Shown here: in pieces, positions 15,685 to 24,110 of the stretch
Numbering within the stretch: position 1 is the stretch's first letter
How the letters are laid out: each line of letters starts with the position of its first letter
Origin: Verrucomicrobium sp.
GTDB lineage: Bacteria; Verrucomicrobiota; Verrucomicrobiia; Methylacidiphilales; UBA1321
Length of the DNA stretch: 64,000 bases
Reading direction: 5' to 3'
Assembly (NCBI GenBank): GCA_017849585.1
Contig: JAFIGT010000013.1
Location: 103,473-167,472, forward strand
Position numbers and translations under genes: made by a program
The notes under the pieces: generated by a model
The model's database searches: none
What the model saw: the letters and a program-made list of their open reading frames with translations, nothing else
Told to the model about the DNA's origin: nothing

Positions 15685-16911
15685 ATGAGAGCGGACACCC
15701 CCAGCATTCCTCCCCACTCCGATTCCGAGACGCTCCGGCTTCTCCTCGATCATGTCACTCCCTTGCCCGCCGTAGCGGTGACACTGGATCAGGCGCTCGG
15801 CCGCGTCTTGCGCCGTGACGCCCATTGCGATAGCGACCAGCCCGCCTTTGACCGCTCCGCCATGGACGGCTATGCCATCGCGCCCCATCCTTCAGGTCTC
15901 ACCGCGACGACCTATACTCTTTCCGGCGAAGTCCTCACCGGACAAACACCCGCCTTCACCCTGCAACCCGGTCAATGCGCCCGCGTCTTCACCGGCGCGA
16001 TGATCCCTCCCGGAGCGGTTCGCGTCATCAAACAGGAGGACTCCAAAATTCACGGCGTCACCGTGCACGAATTACATCCCGACCCGAACGCACCCACGCA
16101 CATTCGCTACCGTGGTGAAGACTGCAAGGCCGGCGACATCATGATTCCCGCCGGACAAATACTACATCCCTCCCACGTCTCCATTCTCGCCAGCATCGGC
16201 ATCACTGATCCCCTCGTCTCCCGCAAACCGCGTGTCGCCCACATCGTTTCCGGCAGCGAGATCGTTCACCCACTGAAGACCCCGGGACCCGGTCAAATCC
16301 GCGATTCGAACTCTCACCTCCTCGCCGCGCTCTGCGCTGAAATCGGTGCCTCCGTGCGCCATCGTGCCCACACCATCGACGACGAAGCCCAGACGCTCGA
16401 TCTCGTCGCCTCTCTGCCGGATCGCGGGTATGACATCCTCCTTTTTTCCGGCGGCTCGGGCGCGGGTTCCTATGACTTCTGCCGCGCCGCCTTTGCCAAG
16501 CTCGGCTTCACCCTCCGGCTCGAAGGCGTGGCGCTGCGTCCCGGCAAACCGCTCCTCTTCGCCACGCGCGGTTCGCAACTCGCCTTTGGCCTGCCCGGAA
16601 ATCCACTCTCGCACTTCGTCCTCTTCCAACTTTTTGTTCGGCCCGTCATTCGCGCCCTGCAAAAAGCCGCGCCCGAGAATCGCGAGATGACCGGACTTCT
16701 CGCGGTCGATGCGACCGATGTGCATAGTCCGCTCAAAACGTATCGCCCCGCCTGTTGGTATTCCGGTGAAAGCGGACCTCTCATCGAACCGCTCCCATGG
16801 AACGGCTCCGGCCATCTCGCCTCCCTCAGCCGCGCCAATGCGCTGCTCATCATCCCGCCACACACCGAATCCTTGAAGCGCGGCGACCGCGCGACCTGGT
16901 TAGCCATTTAG
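15685..16911 (+). CDS. moeA: Molybdopterin molybdenumtransferase MoeA
   Basis: A 408-residue enzyme that inserts molybdate into adenylated molybdopterin. The PAFDRSAMDGYA motif, GEDCKAGD, the FSGGSGAGSYDF segment and the PGKPLLFA/GLPGNPLS pair in domain III all match MoeA. It is the first of three Moco genes (moeA, moaC, mog) on the same strand. moaA, moaD and moaE are not in the window. Confidence 0.95.
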   Translation: MRADTPSIPPHSDSETLRLLLDHVTPLPAVAVTLDQALGRVLRRDAHCDSDQPAFDRSAMDGYAIAPHPSGLTATTYTLSGEVLTGQTPAFTLQPGQCARVFTGAMIPPGAVRVIKQEDSKIHGVTVHELHPDPNAPTHIRYRGEDCKAGDIMIPAGQILHPSHVSILASIGITDPLVSRKPRVAHIVSGSEIVHPLKTPGPGQIRDSNSHLLAALCAEIGASVRHRAHTIDDEAQTLDLVASLPDRGYDILLFSGGSGAGSYDFCRAAFAKLGFTLRLEGVALRPGKPLLFATRGSQLAFGLPGNPLSHFVLFQLFVRPVIRALQKAAPENREMTGLLAVDATDVHSPLKTYRPACWYSGESGPLIEPLPWNGSGHLASLSRANALLIIPPHTESLKRGDRATWLAI

Positions 16912-16925
16912 GAAGTTTTTCACTC

Positions 16926-16959
16926 GGGACTGAAAACCGAAAACTTCGAACTGAAAACT
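16926..16959. repeat. GAAAACCGAAAAC-type short repeat before moaC
   Basis: GACTGAAAACCGAAAACTTC and GAACTGAAAACTC are the same kind of A-rich repeat as at 3823-3930, again a short distance upstream of a start codon. Confidence 0.55.
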
Positions 16960-16998
16960 CTTCTTTTGGACCGTTGCGATTTGACTTACCTTTCTGCC

Positions 16999-17457
16999 AT
17001 GGCCCGCACACTCTCCCATCTCGATGCCTCCGGCAACGCCCGCATGGTGGGCGTCGGCCACAAACCGGATGTCGCCCGCATCGCGGAAGCCCGCGCATCG
17101 ATTAAGCTCGCCCCCGCAACGCTCCGTCTCCTGAAAAAGAATGCGCTCCCGAAAGGCGACGTCCTCACCGTCGCCAAGATCGCCGGCATTCAGGCCGCGA
17201 AACAAACCAGCGCCCTCATCCCGCTCTGTCATCCGCTGCCGCTCCATCACATCGACCTTCGCTTCACCGTGCGCCGCGATGGCATTGAAATCCGCGCCAC
17301 CGCCGAGACCATCGGCAAAACCGGAGTGGAAATGGAAGCCCTCACCGCCGCCTCGGTGGCCGCACTCACGCTCTACGATATGTGCAAAGCCGTCGACAAA
17401 ACCATGCGCTTCGAAGTCGCCCTCGTCAGCAAAAAGAAAGGTCCGGCCCGCGCATGA
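16999..17457 (+). CDS. moaC: Cyclic pyranopterin monophosphate synthase MoaC
   Basis: A 152-residue enzyme that converts 3',8-cyclo-7,8-dihydroGTP to cPMP with MoaA. The family motifs [34 protein letters not shown] and DMCKAVDK with the catalytic lysine are present. The ATG of MARTLSHLD is chosen; longer starts lie in the repeat-bearing gap. The stop overlaps the mog start (ATGA). Confidence 0.95.
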   Translation: MARTLSHLDASGNARMVGVGHKPDVARIAEARASIKLAPATLRLLKKNALPKGDVLTVAKIAGIQAAKQTSALIPLCHPLPLHHIDLRFTVRRDGIEIRATAETIGKTGVEMEALTAASVAALTLYDMCKAVDKTMRFEVALVSKKKGPARA

Positions 17458-17948
17458 AAGTAGGCCGTCTCACCCTCAGTGATCGCGCTGCCAGCGGCGT
17501 GTACGAAGACGCCAGCGGACCCGAAATCGAGCGCGTCATTCAGCAACTCTTCGCCGAGCCACTCGAATTCGTTCGCGTCCTGCGGCCCGACGATCGCGCC
17601 CAGATCGAAGCAGAACTCATCCGCCTCGCCGACGATGAAGGCTGTCCGCTCATCGTCACCACCGGTGGCACCGGCCCTTCACCCCGCGATGTCACGCCCG
17701 AGGCGACCCGCGCCGTCATCGAAAAAGAACTCCCCGGTTTCGGCGAAGTCATGCGCCTCCACTCCTACGTCAAGGTCCGCACCGCCATTCTTTCCCGCGC
17801 CCTCGCCGGGGTGCGCGGTCGGTCGCTCATCATCAATCTCCCCGGCAAGCCCACCGCCATCGCCGAATGTCTCCCGCTCGTCGCCCCGGCCATCGCGGAA
17901 TGTCTCGACCATATCGCCGGATTCCGCCCCCGGCTTGCGAATTCTTGA
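17454..17948 (+). CDS. mog: Molybdopterin adenylyltransferase (MogA/MoaB family)
   Basis: A 164-residue enzyme that adenylates molybdopterin before metal insertion by MoeA. The MPT-binding [17 protein letters not shown] segment and the NLPGKPTA loop are clear. Its ATG overlaps the moaC stop by four bases, so translation is coupled. MogA and MoaB are close homologues and cannot be told apart with certainty here. Confidence 0.93.
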   Translation: MKVGRLTLSDRAASGVYEDASGPEIERVIQQLFAEPLEFVRVLRPDDRAQIEAELIRLADDEGCPLIVTTGGTGPSPRDVTPEATRAVIEKELPGFGEVMRLHSYVKVRTAILSRALAGVRGRSLIINLPGKPTAIAECLPLVAPAIAECLDHIAGFRPRLANS

Positions 17949-17965
17949 AATCGCCTTTTCCGTCC

Positions 17966-17990
17966 GCACTACCGATGCTATAGATTCCCC
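17966..17990 (+). promoter_or_regulatory. Extended -10 promoter-like element before wzm
   Basis: TGCTATAGAT fits the extended -10 pattern TGnTATAAT and lies about a dozen bases before the ATG, implying a very short leader. hrpB has a similar TGCTACGCT element at a comparable distance. Confidence 0.5.
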
Positions 17991-17993
17991 CAC

Positions 17994-18812
17994 ATGCAGC
18001 GTATCGTCATCGAAGCCGGCAAAGATTCCGCCAACTACTGGCTCGACCTCTGGCGTTATCGCGAACTCCTTGGCTTTCTTTCCTGGCGCGATCTTCTGGT
18101 ACGCTACAAGCAAACCCTGCTCGGCATCACCTGGGCGTTGCTACGCCCCATTCTCTTCACCTTCGTTTTCACCCTCGTCTTCAGCAAGATTGGCAAGTTT
18201 CCATCAAACGGCATTCCCTACGCGCTCCTGACGTTGACCGGTGTTCTCGTCTGGCAACTCTTCGCCAGCGCCTTCGGCGGCTGCAGCGCCAGCCTCGTCA
18301 ACAACGCCCACCTCATCACCAAGGTGTACTTCCCCCGCCTGATCCTGCCCTGCGCCGCCATGGCTGTGGGTCTCGTCGATTTTCTCGTCGCACTCGCTCT
18401 GCTTTTTGGCCTGATGCCGTTCTTCGGCGTCTGGCCCGACTGGCGCTGGCTCACCCTGCCGGCCTGGATCACCCTCGCCTTGCTCGCTGCGGCCAGCGCC
18501 GGCATCTGGATCGCCGCCCTCAACGTACGCTACCGCGATTTCGGCACGCTCGTGCCACTCGTATTGCAGCTTGGCATGTTTATCTCCCCGGTCGGCTACG
18601 CCAGCGACATCGTTCCGGAACGCTGGCGATTACTCTATTCCCTTAACCCCCTCGTGAGCGTGATCGACGGTTTTCGTTGGGCTCTGTTCGGCGGAAAAGC
18701 CTCCCTCTGTCTTTCCGGATTGGCCTTGTCGATTCTCTTTCTATTAATGCTGCTGTGGTCCGGACTGCGCTATTTCCGCACGACGGAAAAAACTTTCGCC
18801 GATATCATCTGA
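17994..18812 (+). CDS. ABC-2 permease for polysaccharide/O-antigen export (Wzm/TagG type)
   Basis: A 272-residue membrane protein with six hydrophobic segments. The N-terminal amphipathic region with WRYRELLGFLSWRDLLVRYK leads into TLLGITWALLRPI, the characteristic entry of Wzm/TagG/KpsM exporters. It should form a dimeric channel with the next gene and export lipid-linked polysaccharide across the inner membrane. The stop overlaps the start of the ATPase gene by one base. Confidence 0.93.
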   Translation: MQRIVIEAGKDSANYWLDLWRYRELLGFLSWRDLLVRYKQTLLGITWALLRPILFTFVFTLVFSKIGKFPSNGIPYALLTLTGVLVWQLFASAFGGCSASLVNNAHLITKVYFPRLILPCAAMAVGLVDFLVALALLFGLMPFFGVWPDWRWLTLPAWITLALLAAASAGIWIAALNVRYRDFGTLVPLVLQLGMFISPVGYASDIVPERWRLLYSLNPLVSVIDGFRWALFGGKASLCLSGLALSILFLLMLLWSGLRYFRTTEKTFADII

Positions 18813-20056
18813 TGTCCACTCCCGCCATTCACGTCCAGAATCTCGGCAAGCGCTATCACCTACAAAACAGTGACGTACGCACCTGGACCTTGCGCGAGAC
18901 GCTGCGCAACGCAGGACTCTCCATCCTCTCCCGCCTGCGTGGCACCACGCCGAAGCAGAGCCGCACCCAGGAATTCTGGGCCTTGCAGAACGTCAACTTC
19001 ACCATTCAACCCGGCGAAATCGTCGGCTTGATCGGTCGCAATGGAGCCGGAAAATCCACCCTACTGAAACTCCTCAGCCGCATTACCGACCCAACCACTG
19101 GACGCATTGAAATCAATGGCCGCGTCGCGAGCCTTCTCGAAGTTGGCACCGGATTCAACGGCGAACTCACCGGCCGCGAAAATATTTTCCTCAATGGCGC
19201 CATCCTCGGCATGAGCCACGCCGAGATCCGCTCGCAATTTGACCAGATTGTCGACTTTGCGGAGATCGGCGCCTTTGTCGACACCCCTGTGAAACGCTAC
19301 TCCAGCGGCATGTTCGTCCGCCTCGCCTTCGCCGTAGCAGCCCATCTCCAGAATGAAATCCTGATTGTGGACGAAGTACTCGCCGTGGGTGATTCCAAAT
19401 TCCAGCGCCGTTGCCTCGACAAGATGCAGGACGTCGCGCGCAGCGGCCACACGGTCATTCTCGTCAGCCACCAGATGCAGTTGGTCCAGTCCCTCGCCTC
19501 GCGCGCGCTCCTCCTCGAAGACGGCAAATTGATCAGCGACGGCGAACCCGGTCTCGTCATCGCCCGCTACCTCGGACAAAAAGCCGAACGATACGATTTG
19601 AGCCGCTTTGGTGGCGAACCCGATGCCATCGGCCGCTTCACCGCGCTCTCCTTTTCCTCGGGCGAGCAAACATGGCCAGCCTCCGTGGCGCAGGGAGAAC
19701 CGCTCACCGCTCATCTCGAAATCGAACTTTCCGCCCCACTCCACGAAGGCAATCTCTTCATCGCAGTGCGCAACAGCGAGGGCATCGAAGTCTTCTCCAG
19801 CAACTGGTCGGAAACCCAACCCTTGCTCGAACTCCAACCCGGCACTTATCATTTCAATGTCACCTTACCCACACGCTATCTCCGACCCGATGCCTACTGG
19901 ATTTCGCTGTGCCTGATCCGCAATCAGGCAGACTCAATCTCACTCCTGCGCGGGCTGGAAATGCCTCCCATTGTCCCCTCCGCCACATCGGATAAATTAA
20001 TCGAAAGTCGGCGCTGGGGTCTGGTTACACTCCCATGTGAGTGGTCGCAAAAATAG
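18812..20056 (+). CDS. ABC ATPase for polysaccharide export with C-terminal carbohydrate-binding domain (Wzt type)
   Basis: A 414-residue protein. The ATPase part has Walker A GRNGAGKST, the signature YSSGMFVRLAFAV typical of the Wzt/TagH class, and Walker B ILIVDEVLAVGD. After about residue 260 a beta-rich C-terminal domain continues to the end, like the Wzt C-domain that binds the capped O-antigen terminus. This suggests export of a specific finished glycan. It is coupled to the permease gene by a one-base overlap. Confidence 0.93.
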   Translation: MSTPAIHVQNLGKRYHLQNSDVRTWTLRETLRNAGLSILSRLRGTTPKQSRTQEFWALQNVNFTIQPGEIVGLIGRNGAGKSTLLKLLSRITDPTTGRIEINGRVASLLEVGTGFNGELTGRENIFLNGAILGMSHAEIRSQFDQIVDFAEIGAFVDTPVKRYSSGMFVRLAFAVAAHLQNEILIVDEVLAVGDSKFQRRCLDKMQDVARSGHTVILVSHQMQLVQSLASRALLLEDGKLISDGEPGLVIARYLGQKAERYDLSRFGGEPDAIGRFTALSFSSGEQTWPASVAQGEPLTAHLEIELSAPLHEGNLFIAVRNSEGIEVFSSNWSETQPLLELQPGTYHFNVTLPTRYLRPDAYWISLCLIRNQADSISLLRGLEMPPIVPSATSDKLIESRRWGLVTLPCEWSQK

Positions 20057-20068
20057 ACCAAAGATGGG

Positions 20069-20365
20069 TTACCCCTTCCACGGCTGGAAGGGGCGGCGCG
20101 GTTCCGCCTCGACCTGATGCGGATGCACCGGAGTGGTATCCAATACAAAGACCGGCTTCTTCCCCGCCTCGAACAACTCCGGCTTATGCACACGCCAGTA
20201 GGCGATGTGACGGTCGACATCCGGCCCGATGAATTCCAGCGAGCCGGGCTCCAGCCGGACAATTTCCTTCATCGTGATCAGCGTCTGCCACGGATGATCA
20301 TCAATCTGCTTGATCGTGTAACCAAAATTCGGACCGGGAGCGAACCACGTCATGACGGTATCCAT
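20069..20365 (-). CDS. Small hypothetical protein (98 aa)
   Basis: A 98-residue reading frame with MDTVMTWFAPGPNFGYTIKQ at its start and many Pro, Glu and His towards the end. No signal peptide, membrane segment or known motif is seen. It is convergent with the Wzt gene (12 bases between) and divergent from the Rieske gene (42 bases). The residue composition looks like real protein, not a shadow of another gene. An in-frame extension upstream would run antisense through the Rieske gene and is discarded. Confidence 0.6.
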   Translation of the reverse strand: MDTVMTWFAPGPNFGYTIKQIDDHPWQTLITMKEIVRLEPGSLEFIGPDVDRHIAYWRVHKPELFEAGKKPVFVLDTTPVHPHQVEAEPRRPFQPWKG

Positions 20366-20407
20366 AACCCAACTTGCATCCCGCCGCAACTGACATAAAT
20401 TGAAGCG

Positions 20408-20716
20408 ATGCCCGAACGAACCAAGCTCCTCGCCGCAGCCGAACTCCCCCCCGGTTCCAAACGCTGCCTCGCCACGCCCTCCGGAGAGATCGCACTCTTC
20501 CACACCGAGGACGGTTTCTTCGCGCTCGACAACCGGTGCCCGCACCGGGGCGGACCGCTCAGCGAAGGCCCGGTCAAAGACGGCCACGTCGCCTGCCCCT
20601 GGCATCAATGGCGCTTCGATTTGCAAAGCGGTGCCTGCCCGAACATTCCCGGAGCCAAGGTGAAAAGTCACCCCGTGGAAATCATCGACGGCGAGGTGTG
20701 GCTCACGCTTCCCTAA
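20408..20716 (+). CDS. Rieske [2Fe-2S] ferredoxin-like protein (NirD type)
   Basis: A 102-residue single-domain Rieske protein. The ligands are visible as CPHRGGPLSEG (C-x-H) and CPWHQWRFD (C-x-x-H). The size and layout match NirD-like or dioxygenase-type small ferredoxins. No nitrite reductase large subunit or dioxygenase is nearby, so its redox partner is unknown. It has no Tat signal or membrane anchor and should be cytoplasmic. Confidence 0.93.
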   Translation: MPERTKLLAAAELPPGSKRCLATPSGEIALFHTEDGFFALDNRCPHRGGPLSEGPVKDGHVACPWHQWRFDLQSGACPNIPGAKVKSHPVEIIDGEVWLTLP

Positions 20717-20720
20717 TCTG

Positions 20721-21321
20721 CGGACAGTCCCCTTTATTCGTCTCTCTCTATTTTTCGAAGATACTATTCTCATGAAAAATACCATTCGCAGAATAAGTGC
20801 AATAATTTTATCAATGGTAATAACTAACGTACGTTTCAACGAAAACAGTATGGAGTTGAGAGTTTTAAACTTACTTTCAATGTTTGTTCTTTACGCTGAA
20901 ATTAATAAAATAATGATAATAAAAGCCCCTTATAGAGTGAGCGTATCCAAGAGTTCTGTGAGCGAAGAAAGGAAAAGGGTGTACCTTGCGTTAAAGAGCG
21001 GGTTTATTTATATGCTGAATTTAGATACTGATTATGAGTTTCTATCTTCGGTAAAAAGATATTGTTCAGAAGTACCACTTGAGCAGAAAGTGGTTAACGA
21101 GAGAAATCTCTCTGCATTCAATTAAGATTAAAGGGAGGCAGGCATGAATGGCACTAAGCTAAGAGAGATTTAGGATGAAAATTGCAAAAAATCGGCATCG
21201 ACAGATGTAGTCCACCTCATTCTATCATTTTCCCTCTGAAATCACTTATTTAACAGCGATAGACCCAACTCGTTGAATTATAGCAGGAAGCTCCTTAACG
21301 CCATTACGGACAGTCCCCTTT
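20721..21321. other. AT-rich islet bracketed by a 15-base direct repeat
   Basis: CGGACAGTCCCCTTT occurs at 20721-20735 and again at 21307-21321 in the same orientation. Between them the sequence is visibly much more AT-rich than anything else in the window. It holds one 117-codon reading frame and about 180 bases with no gene. The layout suggests an inserted segment, but no transposase or inverted ends are visible. Confidence 0.6.
20772..21125 (+). CDS. Hypothetical protein in AT-rich islet (117 aa)
   Basis: A reading frame rich in Ile, Asn, Lys, Ser and Val, unlike its Ala/Arg-rich neighbours. It contains a weakly hydrophobic N-terminal part (RRISAIILSMVITNV), a second hydrophobic stretch (LLSMFVLYAEINKIMII) and a charged C-terminus. 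I do not recognise a family. Its codon and base use differ strongly from the surrounding genes, consistent with transfer. It could also be non-coding sequence that is open by chance. Confidence 0.4.
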   Translation: MKNTIRRISAIILSMVITNVRFNENSMELRVLNLLSMFVLYAEINKIMIIKAPYRVSVSKSSVSEERKRVYLALKSGFIYMLNLDTDYEFLSSVKRYCSEVPLEQKVVNERNLSAFN

Positions 21322-21333
21322 CCCACCCCACCT

Positions 21334-21609
21334 ATGAAATCCGCTTACGAACTGGCCATGGAACGACTCGAGAAATCGAGCCCTCTCAAGAAACTCTCCC
21401 CCGAACAGATCGCGCAGATTCAGGAGCTGGACTCCGTCTACAAAGCGAAGATCGCCGAGCGCGAAACCATGGCGCAAGCCGCCATTGCCGCCGCTCGAGC
21501 CGCCAACAGCCCGGAGAATGTCCAGATGTTGCAACAAACCCTCGCACAGGAACTCACCAAGATCCGCGCCGAATGGGACGAGAAGAAGGAAAAGCTCCGC
21601 TCGGCATAA
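21334..21609 (+). CDS. Small helical hypothetical protein (91 aa)
   Basis: A 91-residue, highly charged, probably all-helical protein (YELAMERLEKSSPLKKL, then EQIAQIQELDSVYKAKIAER). No cysteine, signal peptide or membrane segment is present. It starts 12 bases after the second copy of the islet direct repeat and precedes another small helical protein. Pattern and codon use support a real gene; the function is unknown. Confidence 0.75.
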   Translation: MKSAYELAMERLEKSSPLKKLSPEQIAQIQELDSVYKAKIAERETMAQAAIAAARAANSPENVQMLQQTLAQELTKIRAEWDEKKEKLRSA

Positions 21610-21629
21610 CACGCGGAACCGAGTCGTTC

Positions 21630-21659
21630 CGAATCTGAAATCTCAATTTGAAATTTCCC
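21630..21659. repeat. GAAATCTCAATTTGAAATTT-type short repeat
   Basis: An A/T-rich run of GAAAT/TTTGAAATTT units ends directly at the ATG of the next gene. Similar runs occur at 22060-22091, 36655-36670 and 56863-56900, all intergenic. Confidence 0.5.
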
Positions 21660-21908
21660 ATGGCCCTTTCCGAAGAAATCCGCGACACCTTGCGCGACTA
21701 TCTCGACGCCGTGCCGCGCCAGCGCGAACCGAATCCACCCGACCTGCTCGCCCTCTTCGCGAAACTCGACTCCCTGCACGAACGACTCGCCCAAGACCCC
21801 GCCGCCTCGCCCCAATTGCTGCACTACCTGCACGGCAAAAGCTATCGCAAGGCATGGAATTTCCTCAACGACGTTCCCAACGCCAAAGGCTCCTGCGGCG
21901 GTCATTAG
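21660..21908 (+). CDS. Small hypothetical protein (82 aa)
   Basis: An 82-residue protein beginning MALSEEIRDTLRDYLD, predicted mostly helical, with a C-terminal KSYRKAWNFLND segment and a terminal Gly-Ser-Cys-Gly-Gly-His tail. No family is recognised. The ATG follows an AAATTTCCC run; a TTG further upstream is less likely. It is probably co-transcribed with the preceding 91-residue gene (50-base gap). Confidence 0.75.
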   Translation: MALSEEIRDTLRDYLDAVPRQREPNPPDLLALFAKLDSLHERLAQDPAASPQLLHYLHGKSYRKAWNFLNDVPNAKGSCGGH

Positions 21909-21962
21909 ACTCTGCCTCGAAATGAGGAGCCGTCGCGCGATCAGGAATTTGGCCGCCCCACG

Positions 21963-22163
21963 ACGCAAAATGTCGCACACGCAGCTCACGTAGCAAACCT
22001 AAGACAAACACTCCTGCGCCAGCCGTGCTAGTCTGTCCCCATGCGCGGACTCTTTTCCTTTGAAATCTCAAACCAGAAATTTGAAATTTCTCGACGACAC
22101 CGCACGCGACACCCAACAGAGTCGGTTGATCCTTGTAGCGCTTTGTCGACGCACTTTTTTTTC
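21963..22163 (+). repeat. Intergenic repeat family R1, copy 2
   Basis: It has the same ordered parts as copy 1: GTCGCACACGCAGCTCACG, GTAGCAAACCTAAGACAAAC, CGTGCTAGTCT, ATG (22041), ACACCCAACAGAGTCGGTTG, CTTGTAGCG, TTGTCGACGCAC and T8 (22155-22162). The variable middle holds a GAAATTTGAAATTTC run. After the T-run, CGCCCCC is shared with copy 3. The 408-base gap between 21908 and 22317 holds this copy and otherwise only ~150 bases without visible features. Confidence 0.8.
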
Positions 22164-22316
22164 GCCCCCCTCCACTCTCAGGGGACTCCCCGAAAGGTCG
22201 TGAACAGGCTCTAATAAATCGAAAGCCCCAATATTAGAGTATCAGCCAAATGCGGCTGCCGCTTGCTTTCCTGTTGTCTATCAGTAGATTGGCCACTTAT
22301 ATCGTCAGACTTTCTT

Positions 22317-23258
22317 ATGACCACGCCCGCCTTTCTTTCGATTGAGACCCTGAGCCATCGCTACGGCGAACGGCTCGCGCTGGACCGCCTTTCGTTCTCG
22401 CTGCAACAGGGAGAAATCTTCGGCCTGCTCGGGCCCAATGGCAGCGGCAAGACCACACTCTTTCGCATTCTCTCCACCCTGCTCCCGCTGCAGGACGGCA
22501 CGATCACCCTCGACGGCATTTCGCTGCGCTACGACCTCGCCGGTATCCGCCAGCATCTCGGCATCGTTTTTCAATCCCCCAGCCTCGACAAGAAACTCAC
22601 CGTCGGCGAGAACCTGCGCCATCAAGGTCATCTTTACGGCCTCTACGGTCGCACGCTCGCGAAACGCATCGAAGAGCTTGCCTCCAAATTCAAGATCGAC
22701 GACCGCTTGAAAGATAAAGTGGAGACACTCTCCGGCGGCTTGCAGCGCCGCGTGGAAGTAGCCAAGGGACTCCTGCACCGCCCCTCGCTGCTGATCCTCG
22801 ATGAACCCACCACCGGCCTCGATCCCAACGCGCGGCTGGAGTTGTGGAATTATCTGCAAGAGGTCAATCAGCGCGAGAAAATCACCATCCTCGTCACGAC
22901 CCATCTCATGGACGAAGCCGAGCGTTGCCACCGCCTGATGATCCTCGACCGCGGCCTGCGCGTCTGCCTTGATACGCCGCACAAATTGAAATCCGCCTTG
23001 CGCGGCTCCGTCATCACCGTGCAATCATCCGATGCCACCGCGCTCGCCGGCCAAATCACCGAAAAGCTCTCACTCAAGCCCTCCCTCGTCGGAGGCAGTC
23101 TCCGCATCGAGACGCCCGGCGATCAGGCGGAGAGTGGTCCGAAACTCGTCGCGCAGATCGTTGCCGCGTTCCCAGACAAGGTCGACTCCATCACCCTCTC
23201 TCAACCCACGCTGGAGGATGTGTTCATCCACCTCACCGGCCGCCGCTTCGAAAACTAA
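22317..23258 (+). CDS. ABC transporter ATP-binding protein (DrrA/NodI/CcmA type)
   Basis: A 313-residue ATPase with Walker A GPNGSGKTT, signature LSGGLQRRVEVAKGL, Walker B LLILDEPTTGLDP and the H-loop TTHLMDEAE. A ~90-residue C-terminal extension follows, as in the DrrA/NodI exporter group. The ATG of MTTPAFLSIE is chosen; the upstream extension lacks family similarity. It precedes its permease by six bases. With the downstream Sco and DUF420 genes it forms a cluster typical of cytochrome oxidase assembly regions, though no oxidase subunits are in the window. Confidence 0.93.
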   Translation: MTTPAFLSIETLSHRYGERLALDRLSFSLQQGEIFGLLGPNGSGKTTLFRILSTLLPLQDGTITLDGISLRYDLAGIRQHLGIVFQSPSLDKKLTVGENLRHQGHLYGLYGRTLAKRIEELASKFKIDDRLKDKVETLSGGLQRRVEVAKGLLHRPSLLILDEPTTGLDPNARLELWNYLQEVNQREKITILVTTHLMDEAERCHRLMILDRGLRVCLDTPHKLKSALRGSVITVQSSDATALAGQITEKLSLKPSLVGGSLRIETPGDQAESGPKLVAQIVAAFPDKVDSITLSQPTLEDVFIHLTGRRFEN

Positions 23259-23264
23259 TTCGTC

Positions 23265-24095
23265 ATGAGCACTTCCACTCCTTCACCGGTCACCGCCAGT
23301 TTCTTCAACACGGTCACCCTGCCCACGTGGACCCTCTGGTCGCGCGAAGTGGTTCGCTTCCTGCGCCAGAAAAATCGCGTCATCGGCGCGCTCGCCTCGC
23401 CTATCATGTTCTGGTTCGTCATTGGCGCGGGCATGGGGAAATCCTTCCACGCCGAAGGCGCGCCGGAAGGTTTCACCTACCTCCAATATTTCTTCCCCGG
23501 CACGTTGATGCTCATCATGCTCTTCACCGCCATCTTCTCCACCATCTCCATTATTGAAGATCGCCGCGAGGGTTTCCTGCAGGGCGTGCTCACCTCGCCG
23601 ATCTCCCGCAGCGCCATTGTCCTTGGGAAACTCTGCGGCGGCGCGACGCTCTCCTTGATCCAAGCCTTGATCTTTCTCGCCATGGCCCCGCTCACCGGCA
23701 TTCCGATTCCGTGGGCCTCGTTGCCGGGCATCATTGCGTTGTTCTTCCTCATTGGATTTGGACTCACCGCACTCGGCTATCTCATCGCCTGGCCGCTCGA
23801 TTCCACACAGGGTTTTCACGCCCTGATGAATCTCGTCCTCATCCCACTCTGGCTGCTCTCCGGCGCCTTGTTTCCGCCGACCGGTGCGATGACCTGGGTC
23901 AAGTGGGTGATCTTTTTGAACCCGCTCCACTACGGACTTGCCGCCCTCCGCCAAGTACTCATCTCCCCCATCGCCGCCCCGGAAGCTTCCGATCCGCCCC
24001 TCTGGATCAGTGTCGGCGTCCTCATCCTTTTCGCCGTCACCCTGCTCGGCATCTGCTCATGGCTGACCAATCGCGTGCAGGGCCGCAATCCCTAA
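23265..24095 (+). CDS. ABC-2 type transporter permease
   Basis: A 276-residue membrane protein with six hydrophobic segments, starting after the WTLWSREVVRFLRQKNRV amphipathic region. The EDRREGFLQGVLTSPISR segment is typical of the ABC-2 family (NodJ/DrrB group). It partners the ATPase directly upstream. Export substrate unknown. Confidence 0.92.
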   Translation: MSTSTPSPVTASFFNTVTLPTWTLWSREVVRFLRQKNRVIGALASPIMFWFVIGAGMGKSFHAEGAPEGFTYLQYFFPGTLMLIMLFTAIFSTISIIEDRREGFLQGVLTSPISRSAIVLGKLCGGATLSLIQALIFLAMAPLTGIPIPWASLPGIIALFFLIGFGLTALGYLIAWPLDSTQGFHALMNLVLIPLWLLSGALFPPTGAMTWVKWVIFLNPLHYGLAALRQVLISPIAAPEASDPPLWISVGVLILFAVTLLGICSWLTNRVQGRNP

Positions 24096-24110
24096 TCTCC
24101 CCCTGACTCC

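Noticed and set aside
20408..20716. Assimilatory nitrite reductase small subunit
   Set aside because: The Rieske motif fits NirD, but no nirB is adjacent, so only a generic Rieske ferredoxin call is supported.
20069..20839. 256-codon minus-strand version of the small gene next to the Rieske gene
   Set aside because: The upstream part is antisense to the Rieske gene and lacks protein-like features; only the last 98 codons are kept.
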